DNA of 64,000 bases from Pegea sp. RAD2-039 (GCA_034620365.1 JAQGEQ010000192.1:1173001-1237000); one strand, 5' to 3'. Positions 30,626 to 45,186 are shown, counted from the stretch's first letter. Notes: generated by a model not told the origin, from the sequence alone. A program made the numbers and translations.

Positions 30626-31099
30626 CTGATATGAGTTTATTCTATCGATTAATTTATTGGATTAATTATTTTATTAGTTTAAAATGTTAAAAATACTTTT
30701 AAATGGCTTTAAAAATTATAAGAAAATTTGCTAACATCAATTCAACAAGCAACAAACAGATTAATAAAGACAAAAACATTATGAATTTGTTAAACTTTTT
30801 AGCAGTTTAAAAGCAATGATTTAGAATTCGTTTAATAAAGTTTTTAATAAGTAAAAAAATGAAGTTTTTTTCTAAGAACTAAATTTGAATTTGTAAAAAT
30901 ATTTTAACTTTTATTTATTATTAGTTAAACTAAATCTTGTCTCGAAGTCTTTCACAAAATGTCAAATATTTGAATATATTCTTGTAGTTTACTTTATTTA
31001 ACTATTTAATGATAAACAAGCTCTTCTCAGGAAATTACATCCTTTTTTTCATAGATTTTCAAATTAAAAACTTAAAAACTTGAAGTGGTAATTAAAACC

Positions 31100-31700
31100 A
31101 TATTTGGTGGGAACAAACTGACTTTGTCTTTCATCAGAAGACTATTCATTCAAGTGTTTTCAGGTATCACTGACTCCATCAGGTTTACGTAAGTAACTGT
31201 AACGGAAGCTCACAGTATCTGATACTTGGCATCATTAATAGCTGATGAAGATTTGAAAATGACGAAACTCTTGCACTTTTGTTTTGCTTGCTTAAAACAA
31301 CTCTTTTCATCATGACGCATGAGCATAGCTTGTGAAGAAATCGTGTTCAAGTGAACATTGTCTCAATCTTATTCCAACCTGTTTTGATTATGATTCCCAC
31401 GACTTTCTCAGCCCACCCACTGTTAAGGGTTTGGATTCAAGACTCAAAAACTCTTTTTGGAATTTTCACCGTGATTCAAAGATCTTTAGTTGATATTCTA
31501 CATCTGATGAAAGCGATATATTCTTTTTCTGGCGCCAGTATAACCATAGTGTGGCTGCCATAGCAATGAGATCATTTATGTTAGGTTTCACTCACACCTC
31601 CACTACGTGCACATCTCTGTTTTAACCGCACATCAAAAACCCACCATTGTCATTGATCATAAGCACGAAAAATAAAATAAAAATTCAAGTGCATATACGG
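31100..31700. other. GC-enriched unexplained segment
   Basis: This 600-nt block is clearly richer in G+C than its flanks. It holds several interrupted reading frames on both strands, including a 70-codon plus-strand ORF at 31351-31563 and a minus-strand frame containing AMAATLWLYWRQKKN. The pattern fits a decayed transposon or old exons. No transposase motif was found. Confidence 0.3.
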
Positions 31701-34000
31701 AGGACATCAGAACACCAACTGATGTTTAATCGCTTAGTAGATTGAGAACAAACCAAAAATTGAGTTTTGTTGTGATCGATTACAATATACAAAGGTTATT
31801 CATTTAACAGTTGAAAAAGGTATTTCAGTTAGACCACCATTCTACGTTTAGTTGATATATAAGTTTCTCGATCTTGTTTACTTTTGGAAAATTTTGTTTT
31901 TATCGGCGCACGTTGGTAAATATTAAGTAATTATCTGTTTAATTTCTTGATAAATTCATCTTTATAACCGTTAGAAGATTTAAAATGTCTGTACATCTTA
32001 TACAAACAGTTTGTTGAGATAATTTTTAACATAATTTTATTTGCTATCAACAATTTCTAGATTTATAAATTTGTACAATACTTTAAAGACAAAAAAAATA
32101 GAAAAAATTAATTTGATAATTTTGAAGTTTTAAATCAAGTTTCAAAAATTTAATTTATAAGAAAATCACAATTTATGTAAACAAATTTTCTCTTGAAAAG
32201 GTTAAAGAATATTTAAAACAAAATATTTAATCTAATCATAGTCTACTTTCTAATGGTGACTTTCAGTAAAACTGCTTCTGAAGTATTGAGAAGAAATTTT
32301 GAAATGTCTCATAAAAAGGTTTTCGCTGTTTCAAAACGAACATTTTCGTCAAAATTCTAGTCGTGTTAAAGTTCGAATAACTTTGATGTTTCTGATGCGG
32401 TAACAAATGTTTATATTTGACAATCATGAAAATACTATAAGTGAATATCATAAGGAGAACAGAATCTCTTTGAAGTCTGCTTCTATTTTTTGAACCAATC
32501 AAAAAATACTAATTATAAATTAAGGTTGTTTGTGAAATACTTTTTTTGGATGTCAATAAACAAATATAAAACAACAAGTGCTTGTTGGGAATTTAAATTT
32601 CAAAAGATGACCCTCTAACAGAAATTTGATAATAGTCTTCTTTCAATATGAAAATAATCTGCTATGCGTCACAAAATTTGCCTACAGCAGCCATGATGTC
32701 ATCATAACTACGTCATTAGTGTGTCCTGTGTTATATCACTTTTTAAATTCGTTATGATATTAAAATTCCGAACTCCATTTTTTGATATTTTGTGATTTAG
32801 TTTTAATAATTATAAAATTTTCAAAATTATAAAGTTTTTGTTTTCAAAATTAGTTATTTATTTTATTTTTATTTTTATATTTTTATTTATGTTAAATAGT
32901 AATGATCTAAGCAGAAACGTTTATTCTTAAGATCAATTTCTATGTTTTATTTCCAATATTAATTACATTTTAATCTATTTAAGCTTTCAAGTTTGATATG
33001 ATGGCTTTTTTAAATATTCTCATTTTTAACTTTTTTGTAAATGTTTCATATGACAAGTCAGTCTGTTATTAATCAACCGTTTGTAGGTTTAACAGATAAA
33101 AAATCGTTTACAAATACTTTTCAGTAGTCAAGTAAATATCAGTTGTTCTTACAATATTCAAATTTAAAGACAATTTATTCAAACTTATTTATTCAAAAAA
33201 TTAGAATTTATAAACTTTTATAATTCCAAATTCTATTAAAAAAACTTAAATTCTGAGTTTAAAATATTAATCGTAAATTTTTTATTCAATACTTTAAAAA
33301 AATTTCTAAACAAAAAATGAAAAATGTTACTCAAAAACTGACTTTCAAAATCTTTACTAAAAAAAGTAAAAAAGCTTCGAAAAAACAGCTTAGTTAAAGA
33401 AACAAATAAATTTTAAGTTGGTCAGTGAAGTCTATATAACAGAATGTTAGCAATTTTGCACTGGGCCATCTGATGAATTTACTTTTTGACTTTCATTTGG
33501 AACTAATTATCTTGAAAACTTATTTTACTAACAACTATTCATTACTCATATGAGATAATACAGATTCTTTCAATTTCTAAACTAACTGAAATATCAAAAA
33601 CAAAATAACCATGGAGTTAAAATTGTATTGATTTTTATAAAGTATCGCGTATATCCAAAAAGTTAATCTTGAACTTCAATAAAATATCTCAAATGATAAA
33701 AATTTTAAAACTAGAATCTCTAATTAGAATGCAGAAAATTTTATAGAGTATTTAGATCAAGAAATTGTTATATAATCGATTAAAAATTAACTTTGATAGA
33801 TAAGAGAATTTTGAAAGCAATGTAGACGTTTTGGTGAAGGAAAAACTTTCATGTCTACACTGTGGAATATTTTGCGTAGATTTTCACAAAATTGAAAAGC
33901 ACGAACGTTGTCTATACATCAAAAGAGCTATTCGGTTACGTCACACTCATAAACACCGGTTTCATTGGTTACAAGGACTTTCAGTAAAACCTAGTACGAC
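31701..34000. other. AT-rich intergenic sequence
   Basis: Nothing convincing on either strand. Short ORFs in it have no exon signals. Confidence 0.4.
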
Positions 34001-34145
34001 GTACATAACATGAAAAGAAAACAAACTAATAAAAAAACAAAAAGAAAAACGTGTGAAAGGCTTCAAAAAGCCGGCTCAAGCCAGCAGAAGATATATAGAA
34101 TAAATCCTTTCCAATTCAGTTTTTAAAAGAAACTGAAAAATATAT

Positions 34146-37100
34146 TCAACGTTTAGTAACAAAACAGTCGTTGCAGGGATAGGCTTCAGACGAAATTGGG
34201 TAACCATATGGGTCAGTCGATGGCATAGGTGGATGAACTGGCCCAGAAGTGTTCATAGGATATTGGACATTTGGTGAAGAGCCATGATTAGTTTCATGGA
34301 CAGTTGTTGGGAAAGTCCCATAAGCGGGATTAGATAAGCTACTATAAGATTGATATGGCGTTGGATGAGAGCTATATCCGTTGTAAGGGTTGCTAGGGTA
34401 GTTGTTAGGGTAAGGGTAGGGTGCAACTGTGACGTTATATGGAGGCGTTGCTCCATAAGCCCCAATGTTTTGCCCTGACCCGTTACTTGTCCCACATGCT
34501 GCTAAACTTGCCTGAAAAAACGGATTTGTAATCCCCCGGGCACCACTGACCATTTGGACATTGCGGTCTTGGTCTTTTCGTTTATTTTTATATCGCCGAT
34601 TTTGAAACCAAATCTTGACCTGGTTAGGGGTCAAGTTAAGTTGTTTGGCAAGCTGGTCACGTTCGTTTGCAGTTAAATAGTTTTGAGTTGCAAATCTATG
34701 TTCGAGCATTTGAACTTGTTGTTGAGAGAAGAGAACTCGTGGACGGCGGCGAGTTCGTCTATTCTTTGTCGAACTACTTGTCGATTCTATTTGATCATTC
34801 TTGTTCGATTTTATATCCTGCTCTTCTTTGTCTGGATCGAGCTTTTTCACATCTTTATTTAAATCACTTTCGGTGCTTAGATGTACTGCAAAAGGTGGCA
34901 AAAAGTTTCAAGTCGGTTGACAAAGCTTTAGTGTCAGGTAATTGATCATCACCAACAAATAAACAAGTGAATATGTTAGCTAATTTCTCACTAAATCGGT
35001 GGTTACCTCTGTTTGTGTTTGTATGTGATTTTAGAATATTTTATTCCGTATTCGCAAACATCGTATCATAAAGACTTACTTGTCTACTAGCCAGGTAAAG
35101 GAATGAGGATAAGGCGCCAATAATGTATAAAAAGATGTCAGTTTCAAGCAAGAAATAAGGCTCGGGACCTTTTGTTTGTTACTAGGCTGCATGGCGCCGA
35201 AAGGTTGCTATGGCAAAGTTCTGCGGCCAGAGAAAGGCCCACGAACAATTTGTCACTGCTCATATTTGTGATATTTTTATGTAGCTGAGATGACAAATAT
35301 GTTTGTTGCTCTCACACCAAAATGAAAAGTTTTTTGTAGCTGATGTAAAGATAAGATATGAACATACCTACTGTACAAAGTAACTTTTTGTCGCTTGCTT
35401 ATTTAATTCTTGTAATTTTGTTTATTTTATGTCTTAAAAAACTCAAAACCAATCACCAAGTTTAAATTGTTTATTTAAAACTCAAATTACAATAAATAAT
35501 TCCTAAAAAGAAAACTTTTCTGAATAAAACTGTAATGTTTCCAAATATTTTTCAATAAACTTCACCCATATATTTACTTAGCATAAAGAGTGGGGAAACA
35601 TTAAGCTTAATTGCAATGTAAACATTATAACTGGTGGTGAATATTATTCATACAGACTTAGTTTAGGTTCCTGAATGAATGGATAAAATCATCAACTAAT
35701 AAAACCATAATCTAATAACTAACACACCTTTCTGTTGTTGTTTTACTTCTTGAATAATATAGGAATTTAATGATTGAAGATGATATAGCCGATGTGAAGG
35801 GTTCAGGTATTCATGCTCAGTTTTGAAGCAAAAAATAAATATCAGAACTATCTCACGTTTTATTGAAATCAGTTATCTTGAAAACGCAGAGATTTCTAAG
35901 CGTCTTAAGACTTCATGTTTTGTCTAATTTATGATGCGTTTAATTCTACATTCAAAAAGAGAAAAAAAAAACTTGAAATCGCTATCGAAAGATCTTTGTA
36001 CATTTTGAATAAATACTAATTCATCATATATGAGATGACAACAATTTTAATTGTTTATATTATTCGAATTGAATTTTTAGTAAAAGTTTTTTGTGAAGGT
36101 TTTTATTTTGATCATTTAATTTTACAAATATTTTGTTCAATATAAACAAATTTTTCATGATCTTACACTTAAAAGATAGTTCATGAAATCAAGTATCTTC
36201 TATTTGAATACGATTTGAATTTTTACATTTTTACCAGTTTCTTAATCCTGTCTTCTTTTTATTATTAGATAAAAGCCGAAACACATCTAACAACAGTAAA
36301 GTTATGCGAGAAAACTTTTAAAGTAACATTATTTTTTCAGCTTAAAATAACACATTCGTATTTGCTTACAAAAATCTGGTGTTAGAGGAACGATTTTTCA
36401 CCGAAATACTTTGCTAAAAGGTGCTAAAACCACATGTCGCTATTCAAATGGTAGCAGTGAAAACCAACTTATAACAATAGGAACTGCATTTTGGTCTAAC
36501 AAATAATTGACTAGAATCCTTATCGCATAAGATGATTTTTCTTTTTATAAATCTTATCAGCTGTAAGTTCGCGCTGTACGTGTTTGGACGAGTTCTAGTA
36601 TAGCTCTTATATGGTTATAAACTTAAAGTATAAAACTTAATTATCTAACATTTAATTTACATTACGTCTTATTACAACTCTATGTTTTCTGTAAACTAAC
36701 TGTGTAGAAGCTATTTATTTAAAATTGATTTAATCAAATCTAAAAAGACTATTTACGGTTAAGTTCAAGAAAACTTTATTCAATTTTACATTAAGTTGAT
36801 TCCACAGCCTATTTGCTGAATAGATAAAGTTGTGTCAATCACAACATGCAGTAATATTATATACTGGTTACTAAATATCGCTGTAGGCTAACTGCTCATT
36901 AAGAAAAAGCAATCGTATCGTATATGGCATTTGCTATTTTAACCGTTTGAACGTTCATTTAATGAATAAGAGAAAAGGTTTATCCACTAAGAAACATTAG
37001 ATAAAGTATCTAAAACAGTTTTGACAAAATTTGATAAGCCATCAGTCTTAAAAATTTATTCAAAACCTAAAACTCACTGCTTAATTAGTTTACAATGACT

Positions 37101-38936
37101 GAGCTTTTAATTATAAAGTCAAAAAAATGTTATTTACATTTAGAGATTTAAATGTTTAAATTCATTAAAATATAAAATTAGGTAGGACTATAATAATTTG
37201 TTATGTAGTAGATAATTATTTAAAAAATTTATTTAAAATGTCGTTTAAGAATCGAAATATTTATATACCTCTTTAAACCTTAAATAAATTTTTATATCAC
37301 TCAACAACCTTTTGATTAATTTAGTAAAAGATAAAATTTTGTTACCACAAAAATGCAATTAATATATATCATAAATCATTAACAGGAAACTTGGTATTCA
37401 AAAACAAATAAGATTTATTTATTGTCTAAATAACCCTTTAAATTATTACTTATAAACAAAAAAGGTTAATAATCTGGAAGACCAAAGTTTTGCATTCGTT
37501 TAAAATCAAAAACATAAATATTCTTTTTAAATTTTTTTGTTATAAACAATAAACTGTTCAAGATATTTGGTTTAAAAAAACTCGTAGGTATTATTTTTGA
37601 ACTTTTAGTTTTCTAAATAACTTAATCGTTTAATAGACTAATAATTTAAACTGAAACTTTTCAGATAATGACATAAAAAATCGTTAAAAAAATGTAGAAC
37701 GAAGTCAAGAGTATTTGGATAAGGTTGTGTGACCTTTGAAAAAAGACATTTTCAAAATGATTGATTATTTTGTTTCAAGTAGAATTTAGTCTAAACGTTT
37801 TTGAGATTTAAACCTTTTTAAACGTTAATCAACAATTTGAAATGTGAATATATGATGATGTAACTGCTAAAGATTTCGATTGTTTTAACTAACTAAAATC
37901 TATCTTCACAATCATAAGTGCAGATGAAATTTTAAAGATTCAGATTTCAATTCAATCAATTTAAACAAATTTAAATCTTACTAACCTGTAGAAGATACTA
38001 GTGCCGAAGACTCAGTGTCAGGGGTCAAACATCCTTTACTCTTTTCCACCTTGAGGTTAGTGCTTGATGATGAAGATGGTGATGAGGACGTTGAAAGACC
38101 TTGGACTGGTGAATAAACTTTGCTCTTTATTTCAGCTACTTCACAAGAAGTGGCAACTGGAAGAACTTGATCAATACTGTGAAGAAAAACTGAGTCAGGA
38201 CTAGATGGATATTGTTGTGGATGATATTCAAGTTTGCGGTAAAAAGATTCATCATAATTAAGATATCTTCGTTGATTGCTATCAATATTTGAATACGAAG
38301 ACTGGTCATGACATCCAGAATTTTCATAACTTGATCGATTTGCATTTGTGTAATAAGAATCAAAAGATATTTGATCTCTGGACAAATCTAATCTCGAACT
38401 ATCTTGAGAAAAGATATTTGGAGGAGCAGATCCTTTTGTTCTTACTGAAAGATTTGCATATGATCGCTCAGTATCTTCGTCATATCGAAGAACTTCAGTT
38501 GAACTTATTAAATTTTCATTGGCTGGCACGTAGTTTTCATACCCTTGTGTATTGGCTCGTAGGTGGACTATTTTGTCTTCATAAGAAGTCGCCATTTTCT
38601 GACCGACTTTTAAGGTATGATTTTGATAAGATCCAACAGACTGTGTACCTATCGAAGTAAGGTCTGATCCTATAAACTCTGACAGACTGTTTTCATGTGA
38701 GCTTGTAGGTGAATGCATAATGCAGACTTGATTAGACCTTTCTGGTTTCACTCTTAAATTGTCACTTACTCCACAAATCAGCTGATTTTGTGTTTGTAGA
38801 TTGTTAGTTGTTTGCTGGACTGTTAGAGAATCTTTTAAATTGTTATATCGGTGGCCAAGAAGATATTTGACTGTAAATGAGCTATACACCATTTGAAACT
38901 GCTCGAATATTTGCAGTTAAAAATCAATGAACTAAC
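34146..38936 (-). CDS. NK2-class homeobox transcription factor (NK4/NKX2-5-like)
   Basis: Two coding exons join in phase: 38892-37986 (acceptor at 38937, so 38936-38893 is 5' UTR) and 34885-34146 (TAA), giving 548 residues with a 3.1 kb intron. The N-terminus carries a TN/eh1-like repressor motif, FTVKYLLG at residues 6-13. The homeodomain is at about residues 348-407: [20 protein letters not shown] at its start, then [17 protein letters not shown]. Tyr54 of the homeodomain is diagnostic of NK2 proteins (prefers CAAGTG-type sites), and RPRVLFSQ with QNRRYK is most like NK4/tinman/NKX2-5. The region between is Ser/Asn/Tyr-rich. The C-terminal tail is Pro/Tyr/Asn-rich and ends [10 protein letters not shown] see no NK2-specific domain after the homeodomain. 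Mesoderm, heart or visceral muscle roles are family knowledge only. Confidence 0.9.
35204..35217 (+). promoter_or_regulatory. X-box-like (RFX) site in the homeobox gene intron
   Basis: GTTGCTATGGCAAA fits the RFX X-box half-site pattern with one mismatch. It sits in a GC-enriched stretch (about 35155-35260) of the large intron, close to the homeobox exon. Enhancer function is inferred. Confidence 0.3.
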
Positions 38937-41900
38937 CTGAAATAAACGAATAATTGTAAATATGAATTTTATTTGAGCGCATTTTATCAGATTTATTTTT
39001 TATTATAGATTGATCGAGTTCTAATTCAACGATAATATCTAAAGTAAATTATATTTGCTTTTGATTTAGGTAAACAGAAAAATTCGTAAAAATAGAAGAA
39101 CAATTATTTCAATGATTATCACTTCCGAGAAATCTGTTTAGGTTTTTTTAACTGATGTACAAATTAAATGAATAAAACGACAGAAAGTTTTATAAAATAA
39201 GATCAGTTAAAAACTATTTCTAAACATTAACAGCTTAAGCAAACTCAATAACTTCTACTTTCTAACGTTTTTCTACTATTCATTTAGTCAGTTTTTATTG
39301 TCATATCTGCATAAAACTGAAACATTAAATTAAATTATCAATTACATTAAATTATAAATCTTTTATACAGAAATTAAATCTGAAAAGTTTATATTTGTAA
39401 AATGCGAGACGGTTTCGCTTTAGTTTATAAACTTTTATAAACTTGTCAATGTTATTTGACAAGCTATTTGTTCCTGTCATAGCTGCAATGTTCAGCAAGA
39501 AGTACTGATATTATCCTGATGATTCAGTTAGTAAAACGCATTTCACAATAACTTCTGCTCAATGTTATTTCTACTTGATAGGAACTAACTACTATCAAGG
39601 AAGACGTTCCACTGTTTTATATTTAAAATAAAATTCAAAATAACTTTCGGCTTCTGTTAGTTCATATGATTTTTGTTCGCCGATAAATTAAGGAACTAAT
39701 ACATGTTGCTAGAAGGGTCTTTACCCATAAAAGTCATTTGGGTTCATATTTTAAGTTTCAATTCATTTAGATTCTTATTCTAGTAATGATCTATTAAACC
39801 TGAAGATTTCTGAATAACTGTTTGAAAAGAAAACAATAAACTCTAGGTGCCTACAAATATTTCCCTTCCTGTTGAATTCCCTAAAGTAATTACTTACAAT
39901 AGCTACAGAACAAATTTTCAATCGAAAGTTCATTTGCTCCACAAGGAGATATCATCGTAGTAGTCACGCTTCTGAGCTTTACCAATAACTCGCGACCAAC
40001 AAATGAACAGTCTATCTATTCAACAATTTTTCTTTTGATTTTTTCTTTTTAGGTGCTCTAGCGTCACCACAAATGAAGCAATTCCGGATTTTCGTCGGTT
40101 TTCAAACCAGTTTATTTATATTCATATTTTAAAGATAATGATAAAAAAAAATGAGTTGAAAGCAAGTTATTATAAAATTATATTTGACAATATGTAATGT
40201 AGTTTAGATACGTAAGAAGTAAGTTGTGTCTGTTGTGGATTAAATCTTGTTTACTTTGTAATTGTAAACGACTTCTTTGTATCAACAAACTACTGTTTAA
40301 GCTCTTTCGTTTATCATTCAACAATTATTACAACTTGTAGTTTTCTTTATTGATTTAACTTGTTTCAACTTTAATTAGTTTAAAACTAATAATAATTTGA
40401 TTAAAATTAAAACTGACCAACTTATTTTAAAAGTATTTTTTAGTTTCAAACTCTTCATGAATTGACTCAAAAAGTTGTACAATAATAAAAGTTCATCCAA
40501 TATTATTAATGATCTTACTAATAGCTTACTACGTAATACATCTTCATCAAGTGAACGATGTTACTGAATGTAGTACAGGTAGCTTTGCTAATTTTTATCT
40601 ATTACTCCTCATATAAAGTCAAGAGAATCAAATCAAATAGGTTTGTTGTTTGTAGTGGCATTACTGACGTCAATTTGAAGCAATGTTTATTATTTTTAAT
40701 CAGCGCAGTCATTTGAAATTCAATAAAAAGCTTTATTTTAATGATTATTTTTTTCTTGAAAAATGATACAAGTTGTTTTTTAGATCACTGAATCTTCCAC
40801 AAAGTAAAATCTCTTTAAAAATCATCGTTTTTAGACTTTTATTGTTATGACTTTTAAACGATAGTTTAAATTAATCGTTGGTTAAATTAGTTTAAACATA
40901 AACATCATTAATTTTTCCTTTTAAATCTTTATTTTTACTTACTGTACCACACAGACAACAATAATTTATTTAAGAAAATACTTGTTTAGATTCAATAATT
41001 ACCAAACAAACCATCTACGAAAAGCTTGTTCAGTAATTCAATAATTTTGGATTATTAAACGCGGAAACTAATTGATTAAAATAGATGATGTAATTATTTC
41101 ATGATTAAAAAATTGAAAGCAAGCTCAGATCAATTTCAAAATCAATCTTTATTACGACAGATCGTTGTGACATGAAAATACCTCCAAAAGAATAATGGAA
41201 ACGTAAAAATAGGCCCCACAAGACGTTTGAAGATATTTAAGAAAAATACTTTGATAAAGGGCTTCAAACTGTCGTTTTTCTTCGTGTATTTTTCATAATA
41301 TCTCTTATAAGAAATGTTTCAAAGATGAAATGTTGTTTTTAAACGAATATCTTTTTGGATGAACAAAGTATTAGGACTTATCTATTCAAGTAATTCTAGA
41401 TTTGAAAAAGATCAAAGCAGAATTATTCACTGTAAGAGGTCTAAAGTTCATTCTGTTGATATGCTAATGACAATATCTGAAATATGTTGTTATTTTTATA
41501 AAATAAAAATAATTATTTAAAAGACCTTAAATAAATTATTGAAATGAAGCTATATATAAATATTAAAAACATTTTTTCCTATTTTCTACTTAAATGAAAT
41601 AATTTATACTACTAAAATTGTTTAATGATAGGTTGAACTAAATAAGATCAGTAAAAACTTTAAGGTTTTTTTAAGTTTATAATCTTTAAAGCATTCATCT
41701 GCAAATTGAATTAATTTTTTTCATTTATTTGATATATATTTAGTTTATAATTCATCTTAAACTATATATTAATAAGTAATTTTCACTTTAAATTTTAACT
41801 ATTTCTATTAAACTAGCAATATTTAAGTTTTCATAAAATATCTGTTTTTTCTTGTTTGTATTGCAAAAGCAAACCTTAAAATAAAAATCTTTAGTAATGT

Positions 41901-44870
41901 TATTTAGACGTATATATCAGCATATGCAACTAAATTTTCAATAGAATAAGTTTAGCTAAACTACAGATAATATCTTAAGGGAATATGAATCCATAAACTC
42001 ATTTTAAACCTGTATTTTCTAGCAACAAAATGTAATTTCTTTTTATATGCAATACAAAATAAGTCAGGGAGTTAGTTAATTAATTTAAAAGCTACATTAT
42101 AACCTATCGAGTAAGAAAAATGAATGAAAAATGTAGAATAAATTCCTTTTCTACAGTGTAGAAGTTTCATAGATACTGCAACATTTTAAAAAATAACAAA
42201 AAATTATTATAAAGATTATTTTCAAAATGTCCATCAGGAAACATTTATAAGTTTAATAAAATCATCAACAACCTTTTTCACTAAACATATTAAAAAGGTT
42301 TAATCAAGCAAAACTCCTATTTATGGTTTGAATATCAACAAATTTATTCAAAAGTCTATTGGTCGTGACTATAAATAGTTAATTTGCTTAGCAATTATTA
42401 AAAAATCGATAAATCATTTAAAAATTTGTAGCAAAACTTTATTTTCTGACATGAAAGTTTAATTATGAGTATTTTTTTATTTGAGTCTTATTTTAACTAT
42501 TATTGATTAATAACTTTTGTAATAAACTTTTTACTCTAATCTATTTTTGAGAAATATGGTCTTGACGCACCTGATAATGTTTTATATAAATTCTAATTTC
42601 GTTAAAAATAATTCAGTTAAAGTTAAAATTATTAATTGTACCAACATGTTGACCTTTGACCTTTGAATGCAAATATTCTTCTTGTTCTTATGATTGACGG
42701 TTCAGAATTTTTTAGATTAATCCAGAAATTTCTTTTCGAAAATCTGTGAAATGCCCAATAATAAAAACATAATTGGAACTTTAGAAGTTTACTTTTAATA
42801 TTTACTTTTTTTATAATATAATTTTTTGTGAAATATTTATAAAAATCGTTAATATTTAAATAAGATGCTTGACTAGGGTTTATATTTCCTAATTTCATTA
42901 TAGTGACAGTTTGGTTTCTCTAATCTTTACGTTTAAACCACACTTTGACAGTATAACAATATTTTAATATTCTAAAAGTATTATTATAAGTTTTTAATTC
43001 TAATTTTCGAACTTTTGATCATATTTTCGTTAGAGAAATAAGAAAATTAACGAAACTATTATGTAATTAGTTATTACTTTCAAATGTATTTCTAATTGTT
43101 TTAATCTGCTGTTAAGTTGGTAAAGTATTTAAAAAGATGTTTGTTTGATGTAAATCTTAGCTTGTCAATAAAAATAATTTAATTTCTTTTAAATAATAAA
43201 AATCTGGAATTTGGTAGTCGAGAAAGTTGACAAGTTTTCTGAAAATTAGGTTTTGCAAAACTACTAACAATTTTGTGGTTACTTGATAAAGTGAAATTAT
43301 AGAAATAAATATAAGCTATTATTAAAATTATAAATTTTGTTTGATTCATGAAGCTATTATAGTTTGAAATTGAGAATGTGACAAACAACGGAAATACATA
43401 TTTTAATATAAAAAATATATCGGTTTAAGTCAGTCCATTAATCCTTTTAATTTGTTTTAAAATAATTTCAGCTCATTATTGCCTAAAGCAACTTTATTTG
43501 TTCAAATTAAAATTACTCCAAATAAAATATAATTTGGATAATATTTATTAAATAACTTAACTATCTTTATCCTTTAATTCAAATATAAAAAAATCATTTA
43601 TTACAGGCACAAAAATTTTTGTTAACTCACTAAATGAATTGATTAGTAAACTCTTTTAAACTTAATTTGTTAAATTGAAACTACAATTTACATTTTAAGT
43701 TAATAATGATCTGATATTTTTATCTTTGCTTCTAAAATATAAAAATGTTTAGTTTTATGATAATCTTTAAACAGAATCGGTTACTGTCACATTTTTGTGA
43801 CTTTATTTTATAGCTAGGAAAAATCTGATAAAGTTTTCAAAGTTTATCTTTCGACTTTTACATAGATTTTTTTATAATTTCAACAAACTATATAAATAAA
43901 ATATTCTACAACAGTAAAAGGAACAATCATATTTATTATCACTTTGTTGTTAAAAATAGCATTTTAGTCAATATGCAGTTTTATTATGCTTGAATTCATT
44001 TGTTTGTGGGTTGTAGACTAATCGCAAGAAGAATTCATACAAAAAAAGATTTGATTAAAGCACGGAGTAGACACTGAAGCTTATACAAAAATACATTTGT
44101 AGCTAAAGATGCTAAAGTTAAAATCATTCTAAGAGTAATAATGAAATAACTTTTTTTATTGCAACGTTCTTGACATTATTACTTTGTTGGCTTAAGGTAA
44201 TAAAAATGACTCTTTATAAAGAGCTTTATTCAAATAAATAAGGTAACTTATACAACGATAAGTATACCAACGATACGTGCCACCACAATAAGCCTATGAC
44301 CGAATGACATTCGTCCTTATAATACTTACATTCAGCACATTTACGTCAGCGGTAAAATACCTTACAGGTTTACGTTTCGAATATATCACACATAGAAATT
44401 CAATTTTCAAGTTTAACATTAAGAACTGGTTTAAAAAACTATTTTCAACTTTTTAAATAACTTATTTTGAAACTGAAGGACTAAAAAGAAACTAAAATAT
44501 TTAAATTATAATACAAAAGTTCATAAAGAGAATTTTGCTCGTTACTACCAGCGAGGTTAGATTAAATCGCAGATGTCAACACCTTGACTTGTAACAACAA
44601 CAAGAAAAGTCATTTTGTAGACAAATCTTACAACTGATTCTTGATTCAGCGTTTCTGTTCCTCAACAAATCATCTAAGTTATTTTATAAAAGTTTAATAT
44701 CTACAAAGTTTTATTTCGTTTTTACTTTAAAACAATTTAAGAGCGTTTGTAACCAGCAGTAACCTACATTGATACAGCTTACATCACATTTTTGAATATT
44801 TCTTCCACTTATGTTTGAACTGGTAAAATTGTTTCAAAATAAAAGTTAATGTTTGGCAAAATAAACTTAT
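38937..44870. other. upstream region of the homeobox gene and long intergenic stretch
   Basis: At 39900-40110 there is a GC-richer island in which the plus strand has a 50-codon open frame without ATG, and a pyrimidine-rich acceptor-like tract before 40052. Because the homeobox gene has a 5' UTR acceptor at 38937, its promoter or first exon may lie here. The remainder is AT-rich with no supported gene, apart from the repeat at 44250-44375. Confidence 0.35.
44250..44375. repeat. dispersed repeat, copy 1
   Basis: This shares clear stretches with 61430-61570: TATACCAACGATA near its start and CACATTTACGTCAGCGG near its end, in the same order and spacing. It is probably a short interspersed element. 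No tRNA-like head or terminal repeats were recognised. Confidence 0.5.
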
Positions 44871-45186
44871 CTATCTATTTATTACAATAAATGCGAAGAA
44901 GGGTGACTGAAAAGAGCACCTCTCGCTAACGCACATTCTAACAAATAACATCTATTTAGTTAAAAATATAAAGCAAAAGATGTAACACATGGTATTTCGA
45001 TAGTCCTCAAAGCATATAACAGTGAAAAATTACATAGAATTATTAAGAAAAGGAAAAATTCACAATTTAGAAATGATAATGTCGGTAATATTATAACGGT
45101 TCTTTTTGAACAACGCGAGCGACTCCGATATGACAAAGCTGGTTCCATGTATGTACATGTCACATGTTTTCTTTCTTCTCCTTTGT

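Noticed and set aside
34385-34420. Telomere-like GTTAGGG/TAGGGT repeats
   Set aside because: They are the complement of Pro/Tyr/Asn codons in the homeobox protein tail.
34667-34945. 92-codon plus-strand ORF over the homeobox
   Set aside because: Antisense of the homeodomain exon.
38289-38660. 123-codon plus-strand ORF
   Set aside because: Antisense to the first exon of the homeobox gene; no family similarity.
40052-40130. Minus-strand frame containing WFENRR, like homeodomain helix 3
   Set aside because: An in-frame stop lies just upstream and no other homeodomain residues are present; coincidence.
42632-42898. 88-codon minus-strand ORF
   Set aside because: AT-driven composition, no exon signals and no similarity; probably chance.
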